Shown: one piece after another, positions 8,511 through 15,804 of the stretch
Layout of the letters: every line of letters begins with the position of its first letter
How positions within the stretch are numbered: the stretch's first letter is position 1
NCBI GenBank assembly: GCA_021769425.1
Contig: JAETSX010000009.1
Coordinates: 1-64,000 of the forward strand
Direction of reading: 5' to 3'
Source: Eubacterium sp.
Lineage (GTDB): Bacteria; Bacillota; Clostridia; Lachnospirales; Lachnospiraceae
DNA length: 64,000 bases
Notes under the pieces: generated by a model
What the model saw: only the letters and a program-made list of their open reading frames with translations
Told to the model about the DNA's origin: nothing
Database searches by the model: none
Made by a program: the position numbers and the translations under genes

Positions 8511-9996
8511 TCGCCTCTACTATTTCGGGATAACCCATAAAATGGGATGCTTTCACCAGCACAGTGTCTCCTTCCTGCAGATACTCCAACAGCTGGGAAA
8601 GCATCTCATCTTTTGTCTCAAAATGAAATACTTCACACCAGTCATTGGCGTCACAGGCTCCTTTTGCCATTTCTTTTGCCAGCGTTCCGGCGCAAAACAG
8701 TGTGTCAATCTGTTTTTCGGCCACATAAGCCCCCACTTCATAGTGAAGCTGTTTCTCCTTTTCTCCCAGTTCCCCCATATCTCCCAGCACCGCCACTGTC
8801 CGGGCAAGGCCGTTGCTGAGCACATCCAGGGAAGCCCGCATAGACACAGGATTGGCATTGTAGCAGTCGTCAATTAAAAGCAGGCCACCGGTTTCTATCA
8901 GATTGGTGCGTCCGCCTATGGTTTCTGCGGATTCAATGCCTGCCTTGATTTCCTCTAATTCCATGTTCAGCGCAAGGCCGGCTGCTGCCGCCGCCATGGC
9001 GTTGTAAATGTTATGCTGCCCCGGAATTGGGATATGGACAGATATTTCACCGGCGGGAGTGTGGAGGTTAACGTCCATTCCCTTCAAACCGCAGTTCTTT
9101 ATCTGATCTGCATAAATATCCTGCTGTGCCTTCCTTCCGGAATTCCCATCCTCAGCCTCTTCTTCCCCGCTTCTGCCTATATCCGGCTGCGGTATCTGAA
9201 TGCCAAAAGTTCCATCCCCGAACTGTTCTTCACTGTTTCTGACCATATCCGGCCTGTTTCCGCCGAATCCATAGAATACCGGCCGGATTCCCTTTACTTC
9301 TGTCAGGGCGGAAAGTTTATCGTCCTCTCCATTTAAGATAATATGCCCCTCCGGTTTCAGAAAATCAAAGATTTCACTTTTTGCTTTCAGAATCCCATCC
9401 CTGGTTTTCAGATTTTCCAGATGGCAGATTCCGATATTGGTAATCACGCAGATATCCGGCCGGGCAATCTTTGCCAGCCGGTGCATTTCTCCGAAATCAG
9501 AGATTCCCATTTCCACCACCGCCGCTTCATGCTCTTCCTGAATCCGAAGAATGGTCAGGGGCAGGCCGATTTCATTGTTAAAATTCCCAGCCGTTTTCAG
9601 AACCCGATACTTCCTTGACAAAACAGATGCAATCATCTCTTTGGTGCTGGTCTTCCCCACGCTTCCGGTAATTCCCACAATGGGAATGGTAAGCTGCCTG
9701 CGGTAAAATCCTGCAATGTCTTTCAATGCCTGCAGACAGGACTCCACCAGAATATAAGGCAGGTTATTTTCCAGTTTTTTTTCGGAAAGAACTGCCGCCG
9801 CCCCCTGGCGGAAGACCTGGGGGATAAAATCATGGCCGTCCACCCTGGCTCCCTTCACCGGAATAAACAGAAATCCTTCCTCCACCTGTCTGCTGTCTGT
9901 CACTGCTCCGCGGATCACCGTCTGTTTCGCACGTTCCTCACCATAATAAATGCCGGAACATGCCTCTGCAATGTGTTCCAAAGTCATATTTTTCAT
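8482..9996 (-). CDS. murF: UDP-N-acetylmuramoyl-tripeptide--D-alanyl-D-alanine ligase
   Basis: ATP-dependent ligase adding D-Ala-D-Ala to the peptidoglycan precursor in the cytosol. Mur ligase domains are in order: N-terminal substrate domain, central ATPase with the P-loop GITGSVGKTSTKEM (about residue 112), AVVEMGISDFGEM, and the C-terminal domain with LIDDCYNANPVSM and GDMGELG. At 504 residues it is about 50 longer than usual; the surplus is a hydrophilic, low-complexity insertion at about 250-300 (Glu/Gly/Gln-rich) in the central domain. GGAGGA precedes the ATG. Its substrate partner ddl is directly upstream on the same strand, 128 bp away, so co-transcription is likely. Confidence 0.96.
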   Translation of the reverse strand: MKNMTLEHIAEACSGIYYGEERAKQTVIRGAVTDSRQVEEGFLFIPVKGARVDGHDFIPQVFRQGAAAVLSEKKLENNLPYILVESCLQALKDIAGFYRRQLTIPIVGITGSVGKTSTKEMIASVLSRKYRVLKTAGNFNNEIGLPLTILRIQEEHEAAVVEMGISDFGEMHRLAKIARPDICVITNIGICHLENLKTRDGILKAKSEIFDFLKPEGHIILNGEDDKLSALTEVKGIRPVFYGFGGNRPDMVRNSEEQFGDGTFGIQIPQPDIGRSGEEEAEDGNSGRKAQQDIYADQIKNCGLKGMDVNLHTPAGEISVHIPIPGQHNIYNAMAAAAAGLALNMELEEIKAGIESAETIGGRTNLIETGGLLLIDDCYNANPVSMRASLDVLSNGLARTVAVLGDMGELGEKEKQLHYEVGAYVAEKQIDTLFCAGTLAKEMAKGACDANDWCEVFHFETKDEMLSQLLEYLQEGDTVLVKASHFMGYPEIVEAIREKFHSAS

Positions 9997-10029
9997 AGTT
10001 TCCTCCGCAGCTTTCTATTCTTCCGCACA

Positions 10030-10165
10030 ATTCTGTGCTGTGTCTTTTATTCAAGTTACTCATATCTTTTCAGAAAAATCCGGATCAGCGCTTCGCACAA
10101 TACGGCTCTGTGCCAATACTCATGCTATGCATATTTTTTCAGAGAAATTCGGATAATCTCTTCAC
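10030..10165 (-). repeat. Tandem duplication of the ddl 3' end
   Basis: Past the ddl stop, minus-strand codons read VLCEALIRIFLKRYE then a stop, a clear copy of the real tail ELCEEIIRISLKKYA. A third, more decayed copy (around 10020-10050) can be seen as GTGCGGAAGAATAG. The unit is roughly 60-65 bp and carries the stop codon with it. Confidence 0.75.
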
Positions 10166-11177
10166 ACAGTTCCGGGAAATCCATGCCTGCCGCCTTAGCT
10201 TCCTGGGGAAGCAGGCTCACCGGGGTCATGCCCGGCAGGGTATTGGCTTCCAGACAGTATATATTTTCCTGTTCATCCAGAAGGAAATCCATTCTGGCAT
10301 AAGTGTCCAATCCCAGCGCTTTCGCTACTTCCTCTGCATAATGCTGCATTTTTTCCGCAATGGAAGAAGGAAGGTTGGCCGGGCAGGTTTCCACTGCGCT
10401 ACCGGCCGCATATTTATTTTTATAATCATAAAAGCCCTTAAGCGGCGCGATTTCGATTACCGGCAATGCCCGAAAATCCATCACCCCTACGGAAAATTCC
10501 CTGCCTTTCACATAGCTTTCCAGAATCACTTTTTCTTCCCACCGGAACGCTTCTTTTAACGCCTGTCGGTACTCCTTTTCATCCCTTACAATAGATACAC
10601 CGATGCTGGAACCGCCGCAGCAGGGCTTTACGACACAGGGCAGTGTCAGTCCTGTCTCTGCAAATTCCCACCGGCAGGTTTCTTTGTCCATGGAAATACC
10701 TTTTGGCGTGGGAATATGATTGGCAAAAAACAGCCGTTTTGATAACCCCTTATCCATGGCGATGGCGCTGCTTAAATAACCGGTTCCGGTATACTGGATT
10801 CCGTATAAATCAAAGGCCGCCTGAATCCTGCCGTCTTCTCCGTTTTCTCCGTGAAGGGCCATAAACACAATGTCCGCCATCCGGCACAATTCAATCACAT
10901 TAGGACCGAATAAACTTTTGCTCTGATCCTTCCTGCTCTTTCTCACGGCCTCTAAATCCGGCGCTTCCCCGGTTATTCCGGTCACTGCCGCGCTGACCTG
11001 GACGGAACGTTCAAAAATCCCGGTTAAATCCTCCGGTTTGTCGCTGTAACCCATAAACACATCCAGTAAAATTACTTTATGTCCCTTGCTTCTCAGCGCA
11101 TCTGCCACATTTTCCCCTGTGACAAATGATACATCGCGTTCGGCGCTCAAACCGCCTGCCAACACTACGATATTCAT
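10125..11177 (-). CDS. ddl: D-alanine--D-alanine ligase
   Basis: Makes D-Ala-D-Ala for peptidoglycan, directly feeding MurF encoded next. It is an ATP-grasp enzyme of 350 residues. Motifs seen: VVLAGGLSAERDVS at the N-terminus, MALHGENGEDGRIQAAFDLYG, the glycine loop KPCCGGSSIGVS, KGREFSVGV, and the metal-binding stretch YARMDFLLDE...YCLEANTLPGMTP. GGAGGATT precedes the ATG. The C-terminus LCEEIIRISLKKYA is notable because the DNA just past the stop encodes a diverged copy of the same tail with its own stop (see repeat at 10030-10150). Confidence 0.97.
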   Translation of the reverse strand: MNIVVLAGGLSAERDVSFVTGENVADALRSKGHKVILLDVFMGYSDKPEDLTGIFERSVQVSAAVTGITGEAPDLEAVRKSRKDQSKSLFGPNVIELCRMADIVFMALHGENGEDGRIQAAFDLYGIQYTGTGYLSSAIAMDKGLSKRLFFANHIPTPKGISMDKETCRWEFAETGLTLPCVVKPCCGGSSIGVSIVRDEKEYRQALKEAFRWEEKVILESYVKGREFSVGVMDFRALPVIEIAPLKGFYDYKNKYAAGSAVETCPANLPSSIAEKMQHYAEEVAKALGLDTYARMDFLLDEQENIYCLEANTLPGMTPVSLLPQEAKAAGMDFPELCEEIIRISLKKYA

Positions 11178-11401
11178 ATTGAGAATCCTCCTTGCATTTT
11201 AATCTTCTGCCGATATCTTATACTATATTATTCCCACTGACAAGATCCTGCACTTATTTCAGCACTTTTTACCGGAGAGAGAGCATTTTTTGCCTTTTCC
11301 CCAGAACAATTTGCAAACACGCTCCAGCGGACAATGATATCTCCGTTCACATCCAAAGATAACTCGTTTTCTGCAGCTCTAAGCCGCCGGACATACGAAA
11401 A
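11178..11401. other. Intergenic region without recognised gene
   Basis: Between the ddl start and the hpf terminator. Short open frames exist but lack ribosome sites and family features. The promoter of ddl is expected here; none stands out. Confidence 0.5.
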
Positions 11402-11436
11402 GAACTGCTGCAAAATTCTTCCTTTTGCAGCAGTTC
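11402..11436 (-). terminator. Intrinsic terminator of hpf
   Basis: Perfect 14-bp stem (11402-11415 with 11423-11436) with a 7-nt loop, followed on the minus strand by TTTTCGT. It lies 42 bp beyond the hpf stop. Confidence 0.88.
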
Positions 11437-11477
11437 TCCGCTTTCTTGCTGTGATCCCGGCATGTCTGAACTATGTG

Positions 11478-12005
11478 TCAGAATTCCGGTTCAATCAGGC
11501 CGTATGTATTCCCTTTTCTCTTATACACTACGTTCACTTCCTCTGTTTCCGCATTCTGGAATACAAAGAAATTATGTCCTAACAGTTCCATCTGGATGCA
11601 GGCGTCTTCCGGATACATGGGCTTCATTCCAAACCGTTTGGTGCGGATAATCTTGATTTCCTCGTCATCCTCCACTTCTTTCTCAATAAACTCCTGCTGG
11701 AAACTGCCGGCTGCCTGCTGTTTTTCTACAATCTTATTCTTGTACTTCTTCAGTTGCCGCTCGATAACCTCTTCCACTAAATCTATGGAAACATACATAT
11801 CATTGCTGACCTGCTCAGAACGGATAATATTTCCTTTCACCGGAATGGTAACCTCAATCTTCTGGCGTTCCTTTTCCACGCTTAAGGTTACAACAATATC
11901 TGTCTGAGGGGTAAAGTACCGCTCCAGCTTGGACAGCTTTTCCTCTACCGCTGTTCTCAATCCATCTGTGATATCAATATTCTTGCCGCTGATTGTAATA
12001 CGCAT
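11478..12005 (-). CDS. hpf: Ribosome hibernation promoting factor, long form
   Basis: Binds the 30S decoding region and, through its C-terminal domain, joins two ribosomes into inactive 100S dimers in slow growth. Residues 1-100 show the S30AE domain (MRITISGKNIDITDGLRTAVEEKLSKLERYF). A linker follows, then the C-terminal dimerisation domain with IIRTKRFGMKPMYPEDACIQMELLGHNFFVF, typical of the long HPF of Firmicutes. ATG 12005 is preferred because AAGGGG lies 9 bases upstream; a TTG three codons earlier is also open. An R3 dyad element lies just upstream at 12036. Confidence 0.95.
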   Translation of the reverse strand: MRITISGKNIDITDGLRTAVEEKLSKLERYFTPQTDIVVTLSVEKERQKIEVTIPVKGNIIRSEQVSNDMYVSIDLVEEVIERQLKKYKNKIVEKQQAAGSFQQEFIEKEVEDDEEIKIIRTKRFGMKPMYPEDACIQMELLGHNFFVFQNAETEEVNVVYKRKGNTYGLIEPEF

Positions 12006-12035
12006 GGCATCCAACCCCTTTTCTGCTTATTTTGG

Positions 12036-12127
12036 TATACCCGTGAGCCAAATGATTTGCCGGCAAGTTCCCGCTCTTTCAAGGAGAACAGCCAACCGCC
12101 TGGCAAATAAGTATTTGCTTGAGTATC
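12036..12127. repeat. Dispersed dyad element R3, copy 1
   Basis: Begins TATACCCGTGAGCCAAATGATTTG and ends GGCAAATAAGTATTTGCTTGAGTAT. The ends are imperfect inverted repeats (TATACYCRTGAGC) flanking a 90-bp body. The same layout occurs at 30467-30558, 52175-52267 and 56146-56235. It lies in the leader or promoter of hpf. Confidence 0.8.
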
Positions 12128-12209
12128 ATATCAGAAAGTTTTCGAAACTTTTCTGTGAAACATATTATACCACACCCCTGATCTGAATACAATAAATCTC
12201 TGGGAATTC

Positions 12210-12238
12210 TTGACACTTTCCCGGATTCATGATAATAG
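12210..12238 (+). promoter_or_regulatory. Probable sigma-A promoter of the SDR gene
   Basis: TTGACA at 12210-12215 followed by GATAATAG at 12231-12238; depending on which hexamer is used the spacer is 15-17 bp. Confidence 0.6.
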
Positions 12239-12290
12239 ATTATACAAAGAAACCAAACGAAATCTTCACAGAAAGGATTTTTCTCACATT

Positions 12291-13025
12291 ATGAAATCAA
12301 AAACCGCTTTTATTACCGGCGCCTCCCGGGGCATTGGACGGGCAATTGCCGAAGAATTTGCCAAAGCCGGGTACTGCCTTGCTCTCAACTGCCGTGCCTC
12401 TAGCCAGGAACTTTGTAGCTTTGCCCATGATCTTCACGACACGTTCCATATCCCCTGCCTGCCTTTCATCGGAGACGTCAGCGACGAAACTTTTGTAAAA
12501 CAGGCATTTCAAACCATCCAGCAGGAATTCGGGAAAACTGATATCCTGGTAAACAACGCCGGCGTCTCCCACATCGGCCTGCTTACTGATATGAGCCTTT
12601 CAGAGTGGAACCGGGTATTGCAGGTGAACCTCACCTCCCTGTTCTGCTGCTGCAAATATGCCATTCCTCCCATGGTTCAGGCGCAGTCAGGCTCTATTTT
12701 AAACATTTCCTCCGTATGGGGAACAGCGGGGGCCTCCTGTGAAGTTGCATATTCTGCCTCTAAAGGCGGCGTCAATTCCTTTACCAAAGCTCTGGCTAAA
12801 GAACTTGCCCCCAGCGGCATTACCGTCAATGCCATTGCCTGCGGCGTCATTGACACCACCATGAATCAATGCTTTACCGAGGAAGAGCGCAGGCAGCTTG
12901 CCGATGAAATTCCTGCCGGGAGATTCGGCCTGCCGAAAGAAGTGGCACAGCTTGCCTTATCCATCGTCAATTCCCCTTCCTATCTCACCGGCCAAATTAT
13001 CACTTTAGACGGCGGATGGCTATGA
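12291..13025 (+). CDS. Short-chain dehydrogenase/reductase, FabG-like
   Basis: NAD(P)-dependent oxidoreductase of the classical SDR family, close in pattern to 3-oxoacyl-ACP reductases. It shows the cofactor loop TGASRGIGRAIAEE at the N-terminus, VNNAGVSHIG, the catalytic serine stretch LNISSVWGTAG, the YSASKGGVNSFTKAL Tyr-x3-Lys pair and the final YLTGQIITLDGGWL. At 244 residues it has normal length. AGAAAGGA precedes ATG 12291; an upstream in-frame ATG at 12210 overlaps the promoter and is rejected. No fatty-acid genes adjoin it, so the true substrate is uncertain. Confidence 0.88.
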   Translation: MKSKTAFITGASRGIGRAIAEEFAKAGYCLALNCRASSQELCSFAHDLHDTFHIPCLPFIGDVSDETFVKQAFQTIQQEFGKTDILVNNAGVSHIGLLTDMSLSEWNRVLQVNLTSLFCCCKYAIPPMVQAQSGSILNISSVWGTAGASCEVAYSASKGGVNSFTKALAKELAPSGITVNAIACGVIDTTMNQCFTEEERRQLADEIPAGRFGLPKEVAQLALSIVNSPSYLTGQIITLDGGWL

Positions 13026-13067
13026 TTAGATTCAGAAAATCCCTTGTGTTTCCTGTGATTGGAAAAG

Positions 13068-13083
13068 ATTCACATTTGTGAAT
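13068..13083. promoter_or_regulatory. Possible operator dyad ahead of the first XRE gene
   Basis: ATTCACATTTGTGAAT is a perfect 7-bp inverted repeat with a 2-bp centre, followed closely by ATTCGCATTTCGAAT. Dyads of this size before an XRE repressor gene are often its own operators; that role is inferred. Confidence 0.35.
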
Positions 13084-13195
13084 TTCATTCGCATTTCGAA
13101 TAATTCCATTATTTTCCAGAAAATTTTTCGTAAAATATTTTTATCGCAACATCGTGTTACAAAAGAGTACTATTTTACAAAAGAGGAACATTTTT

Positions 13196-13549
13196 ATGGA
13201 ATTATCCAGAAGACTGGAAAATTTATTAGAGGAGCACAATCTCACCCAGAGGCAATTATCCAATGAGCTGCACATTGCGCCATCCACCCTGAACGGATAT
13301 CTCAGAAGAAACAGGGAACCGGACTTTGCAACACTGATTAAACTGGCTAAATATTTTAAAGTATCCACAGACTACCTTTTAGGCGTCACTGAAATCCGGC
13401 GCCCTTATCCTTCAGGTGAATTCTATGATGACAAAGAAGAAGATTTACTCTACACTTATCGGACGCTTGATCCTCAGGAACAAATCTACCTGATCAAACA
13501 GGCACATATCTATTGTCATCAAGACCTGGACCTTCCACAGAAAAAATAG
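13196..13549 (+). CDS. XRE-family transcriptional regulator (paralogue A)
   Basis: Cro/CI-type DNA-binding protein, 117 residues. The helix-turn-helix covers residues 1-65: RLENLLEEHNLTQRQLSNEL, then LHIAPSTLNGYLRRNREPDF and LAKYFKVSTDYLLGVT. The C-terminal half is a short acidic helical region (DDKEEDLLYTYRTLDPQEQ). AAGAGGA lies 9 bases before ATG 13196. The following gene is a paralogue with about half its residues shared, so the pair arose by duplication. No phage genes are nearby and targets are unknown. Confidence 0.88.
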   Translation: MELSRRLENLLEEHNLTQRQLSNELHIAPSTLNGYLRRNREPDFATLIKLAKYFKVSTDYLLGVTEIRRPYPSGEFYDDKEEDLLYTYRTLDPQEQIYLIKQAHIYCHQDLDLPQKK

Positions 13550-13679
13550 GCAGCTTTCCATTTGACATTTTAATACTCAATACGCGGAACGAAATCCTCA
13601 TTCCGAGAATTTCTTTTTTCAAAACAACATCTTCTATTAAGATAAAGATACCTGAATTTATCGAAACGGAGGTGCCCTG

Positions 13680-14036
13680 ATGGATTTCTATATCCGGTTG
13701 GAAAATCTGCTTGAAGAAAGAAATTTAACCCAGAAGCAATTATCCCTGGATCTTCATATCGCATCATCCACATTAAATGGATATGTCAACAATAACCGGG
13801 AACCGGACTTTGCGACTTTAATCCGTTTTGCCAAATACTTTGACGTAACCACGGATTATCTTCTGGGACTCAGCAATGAGAAAAAGCCTTCTCCTTCTTC
13901 TTTAAACCCAATAGAAGGAGCCCTGATACATCTCTACCGCACTCTGCCCGCAGAACGGCAGGAACTGATTGTGGAGCAGGCCAGATTCTACCAGAGCCTG
14001 GAGCTGAAGCAGCAGAAAAACAAACGGCGGGATTAA
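13680..14036 (+). CDS. XRE-family transcriptional regulator (paralogue B)
   Basis: 118-residue Cro/CI-type regulator, paralogous to the preceding gene: RLENLLEERNLTQKQLSLDL and LHIASSTLNGYVNNNREPDF align without gaps to the neighbour. The C-terminal part differs (IEGALIHLYRTLPAERQELIV). GGAGGT sits 7 bases before the ATG. The 130-bp gap to the first copy holds an inverted repeat CGGAA...TTCCG near 13584-13604, which could be an operator. Confidence 0.9.
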   Translation: MDFYIRLENLLEERNLTQKQLSLDLHIASSTLNGYVNNNREPDFATLIRFAKYFDVTTDYLLGLSNEKKPSPSSLNPIEGALIHLYRTLPAERQELIVEQARFYQSLELKQQKNKRRD

Positions 14037-14116
14037 AAATTGCCGCTGCATATGGCAAAGTTCTCATCCATCGTGTATAATAAAAGGCAGTATCGGATAC
14101 ACAAAGGAGTATGATT

Positions 14117-14683
14117 ATGAAAAAAGAATACCGTGAAGCCATTGAAGATTCTCCTGTGATTGCCGCTGTAAACAGCTTTGAGAGCTTAGAATGCGCCCTG
14201 ACCTGTGAAAGCCGGATTATTTTTATTCTGTTCGGCGATATCTGCAATATTCCCGATATCGTTGCCAGAATCAAACAGGCCGGCAAACTGGCTGTGGTGC
14301 ACTTAGATCTGATTACTGGGCTGGCGCCGAAAGAAATTGCCGTTGACTATATTAAGCAGCGCACAGATGCAGACGGTATTATTTCCACCAAGCCTGCCTT
14401 AATCAAATATGCCTCAAAACTGTCCCTGTTTACTGTGCTTCGCTTTTTTGTGATTGATTCACTTGCGCTTTCCAGCATTGAGAAACAGCTTCAGAATGTA
14501 AAACCTGACGTGATCGAGGTTCTGCCGGCGCTGATGCCGAGAGTTTTAAAACGCATCTGCAGCATGAACCGCATTCCTGTGATTACCGGGGGATTGATTT
14601 CCGAGAAAGAAGACGTTATTTCCATGCTTTCCGCAGGCGCAACCTGTGTATCCTCCACCAGCCAGAATGTCTGGTTTCTATAA
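14117..14683 (+). CDS. glpP: Glycerol-3-phosphate responsive antiterminator
   Basis: RNA-binding antiterminator of the GlpP family, which lets glycerol-utilisation genes be read through when glycerol-3-phosphate is present. The fold is a TIM-barrel; visible family segments are SPVIAAVNSFESLECAL, IIFILFGDICNIPDIV, VVHLDLITGLAPKEIAVDYI, GIISTKPALIKYA, DVIEVLPALMPRV and PVITGGLISEKEDV. ATG 14117 is 7 bases from AAAGGAG and is preferred to the ATG at 14111. glpF, glpK and glpD are not in the window. The 3' end lies 19 bases before the next coding start. Confidence 0.92.
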   Translation: MKKEYREAIEDSPVIAAVNSFESLECALTCESRIIFILFGDICNIPDIVARIKQAGKLAVVHLDLITGLAPKEIAVDYIKQRTDADGIISTKPALIKYASKLSLFTVLRFFVIDSLALSSIEKQLQNVKPDVIEVLPALMPRVLKRICSMNRIPVITGGLISEKEDVISMLSAGATCVSSTSQNVWFL

Positions 14684-14702
14684 AGAAGGAGGTTTTACAG
14701 AC

Positions 14703-15248
14703 TTGGATAACAATTTTTCAGATGGCAATTGCCCTGTTCCGGAACACGGTTCCATGGAACAGCCTGCTCCGGAGCATAACAAGTACGAACCACAGATACA
14801 GGAAGATGCTTCACAGGAAGCCCATATTCATACGCACGGCTCACAGGAAGCACACACACATGGGCATAGTGAACAAAAAGTCCACCCGCATGGGCATAGT
14901 GAACAAAAAGTCCACACACATGGGCATAATGAACAAAAAGTCCACACACATGGGCATAGTGAACAAAAAGTCCACACACATTCTCACAGCCACACTCAGA
15001 CCCAGGCTGTGCTGAACCGCATGGCACGGGCCATCGGCCATATGGAAGCCGTCAAGCGGATGGTGGAAGACGGCAGGGACTGCAGTGAAGTCCTGATCCA
15101 GATTGCCGCTGTCCGTTCTGCCATCAATAACATTGGAAAGATCATTCTGGAGGATCACATTTCCCACTGTATTGTGGACGCGGTGGAACATGGGGATCAA
15201 CAGGCATTGGAAGATCTGAAAAACGCCATTGAGAAGTTCATAAAATAG
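14703..15248 (+). CDS. CsoR/FrmR-family metal-sensing repressor with histidine-repeat tail
   Basis: The C-terminal 85 residues form the all-helical DUF156 (CsoR/RcnR/FrmR) domain: LNRMARAIGHMEAVKRMVE, DCSEVLIQIAAVRSAINN, then LEDHISHCIVDAVEHGD. Cys in DCSEV and the His/Cys pair in HISHC occupy the copper-ligand positions of CsoR. The N-terminal ~100 residues are unusual: Gln/Pro-rich, then four 10-residue tandem units HGHSEQKVHT (DNA period 30 bp, 14859-14980) giving about 20 histidines. TTG 14703 with AAGGAGG 10 bases upstream is the likely start; an ATG at 14646 overlaps glpP and has no ribosome site. No metal transporter adjoins. Confidence 0.85.
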   Translation: MDNNFSDGNCPVPEHGSMEQPAPEHNKYEPQIQEDASQEAHIHTHGSQEAHTHGHSEQKVHPHGHSEQKVHTHGHNEQKVHTHGHSEQKVHTHSHSHTQTQAVLNRMARAIGHMEAVKRMVEDGRDCSEVLIQIAAVRSAINNIGKIILEDHISHCIVDAVEHGDQQALEDLKNAIEKFIK

Positions 15249-15274
15249 CCTGACGGCTTCTGCTTCTCAATGGA

Positions 15275-15778
15275 TTAAAATCCGCGAATGGCGTCATGTT
15301 CATCTTCTGACGTATTCTCGATTTTTCGGATTACAACATAATAGCTGTAATCGTCACTGACTTTTATCTGCACTCTGTCCCCTGCTTTATGTCCCAGGAT
15401 CGCTTTCCCCAGGGGCGATTCTGTGCTGATTAAGTTCTTCATGGAATTCCCCCGGATGGAAGTCACAAGCCGAAAGACCTGCTCTTCCTCATCTTCTTCA
15501 AAATATACGGTAACCGTATTGTTGATTCCTACTTCATCCTCTTTGGAAGCGTCTGACACAATCACTGCCGTTTTCAGCATCCGTTCCAGATAGCGGATTC
15601 TGCTTTCATTTTTATTTTTGTCCTTTTTGGCGGCATGATATTCGAAGTTCTCGCTTAAATCTCCGTGGGCCCTGGCCTCTTTCACCGCTTCGATGGCTTC
15701 TTTTCGGACCACCAGCTTCCGGTATTCAATTTCTTCTTCTATTTTCTTGACATCACTTCTGGTTAACTGTTCCCGCAT
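15275..15778 (-). CDS. greA: Transcription elongation factor GreA family
   Basis: Rescues backtracked RNA polymerase by stimulating transcript cleavage. The N-terminal coiled coil (REQLTRSDVKKIEEEIEYRK through ARAHGDLSENFEYHAAK) contains the DLSENxEY tip motif with its acidic residues, and the C-terminal FKBP-like domain ends with STESPLGKAILGHKAGDRV, both standard. Length after start correction is 167 residues. ATG 15778 is preceded by GGGAGGAAA; ten codons upstream an in-frame ATG lacks a site. The next gene upstream, the sensor kinase, ends 27 bp away on the same strand, so they may share transcripts. Confidence 0.93.
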   Translation of the reverse strand: MREQLTRSDVKKIEEEIEYRKLVVRKEAIEAVKEARAHGDLSENFEYHAAKKDKNKNESRIRYLERMLKTAVIVSDASKEDEVGINNTVTVYFEEDEEEQVFRLVTSIRGNSMKNLISTESPLGKAILGHKAGDRVQIKVSDDYSYYVVIRKIENTSEDEHDAIRGF

Positions 15779-15804
15779 TTGCTTTCCTCCCTGCTTTTTC
15801 CAGA

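Noticed and set aside
11228-11413. 61-codon minus-strand frame
   Set aside because: No ribosome site, overlaps the hpf terminator and lacks similarity.
14859-14980. Possible CRISPR-like array (30-bp period)
   Set aside because: Units are contiguous without spacers and are in frame with a protein; no cas genes.
14695-15200. Cys/Val- and Phe/Met-rich minus-strand frames
   Set aside because: They mirror the histidine repeat of the CsoR-like gene.
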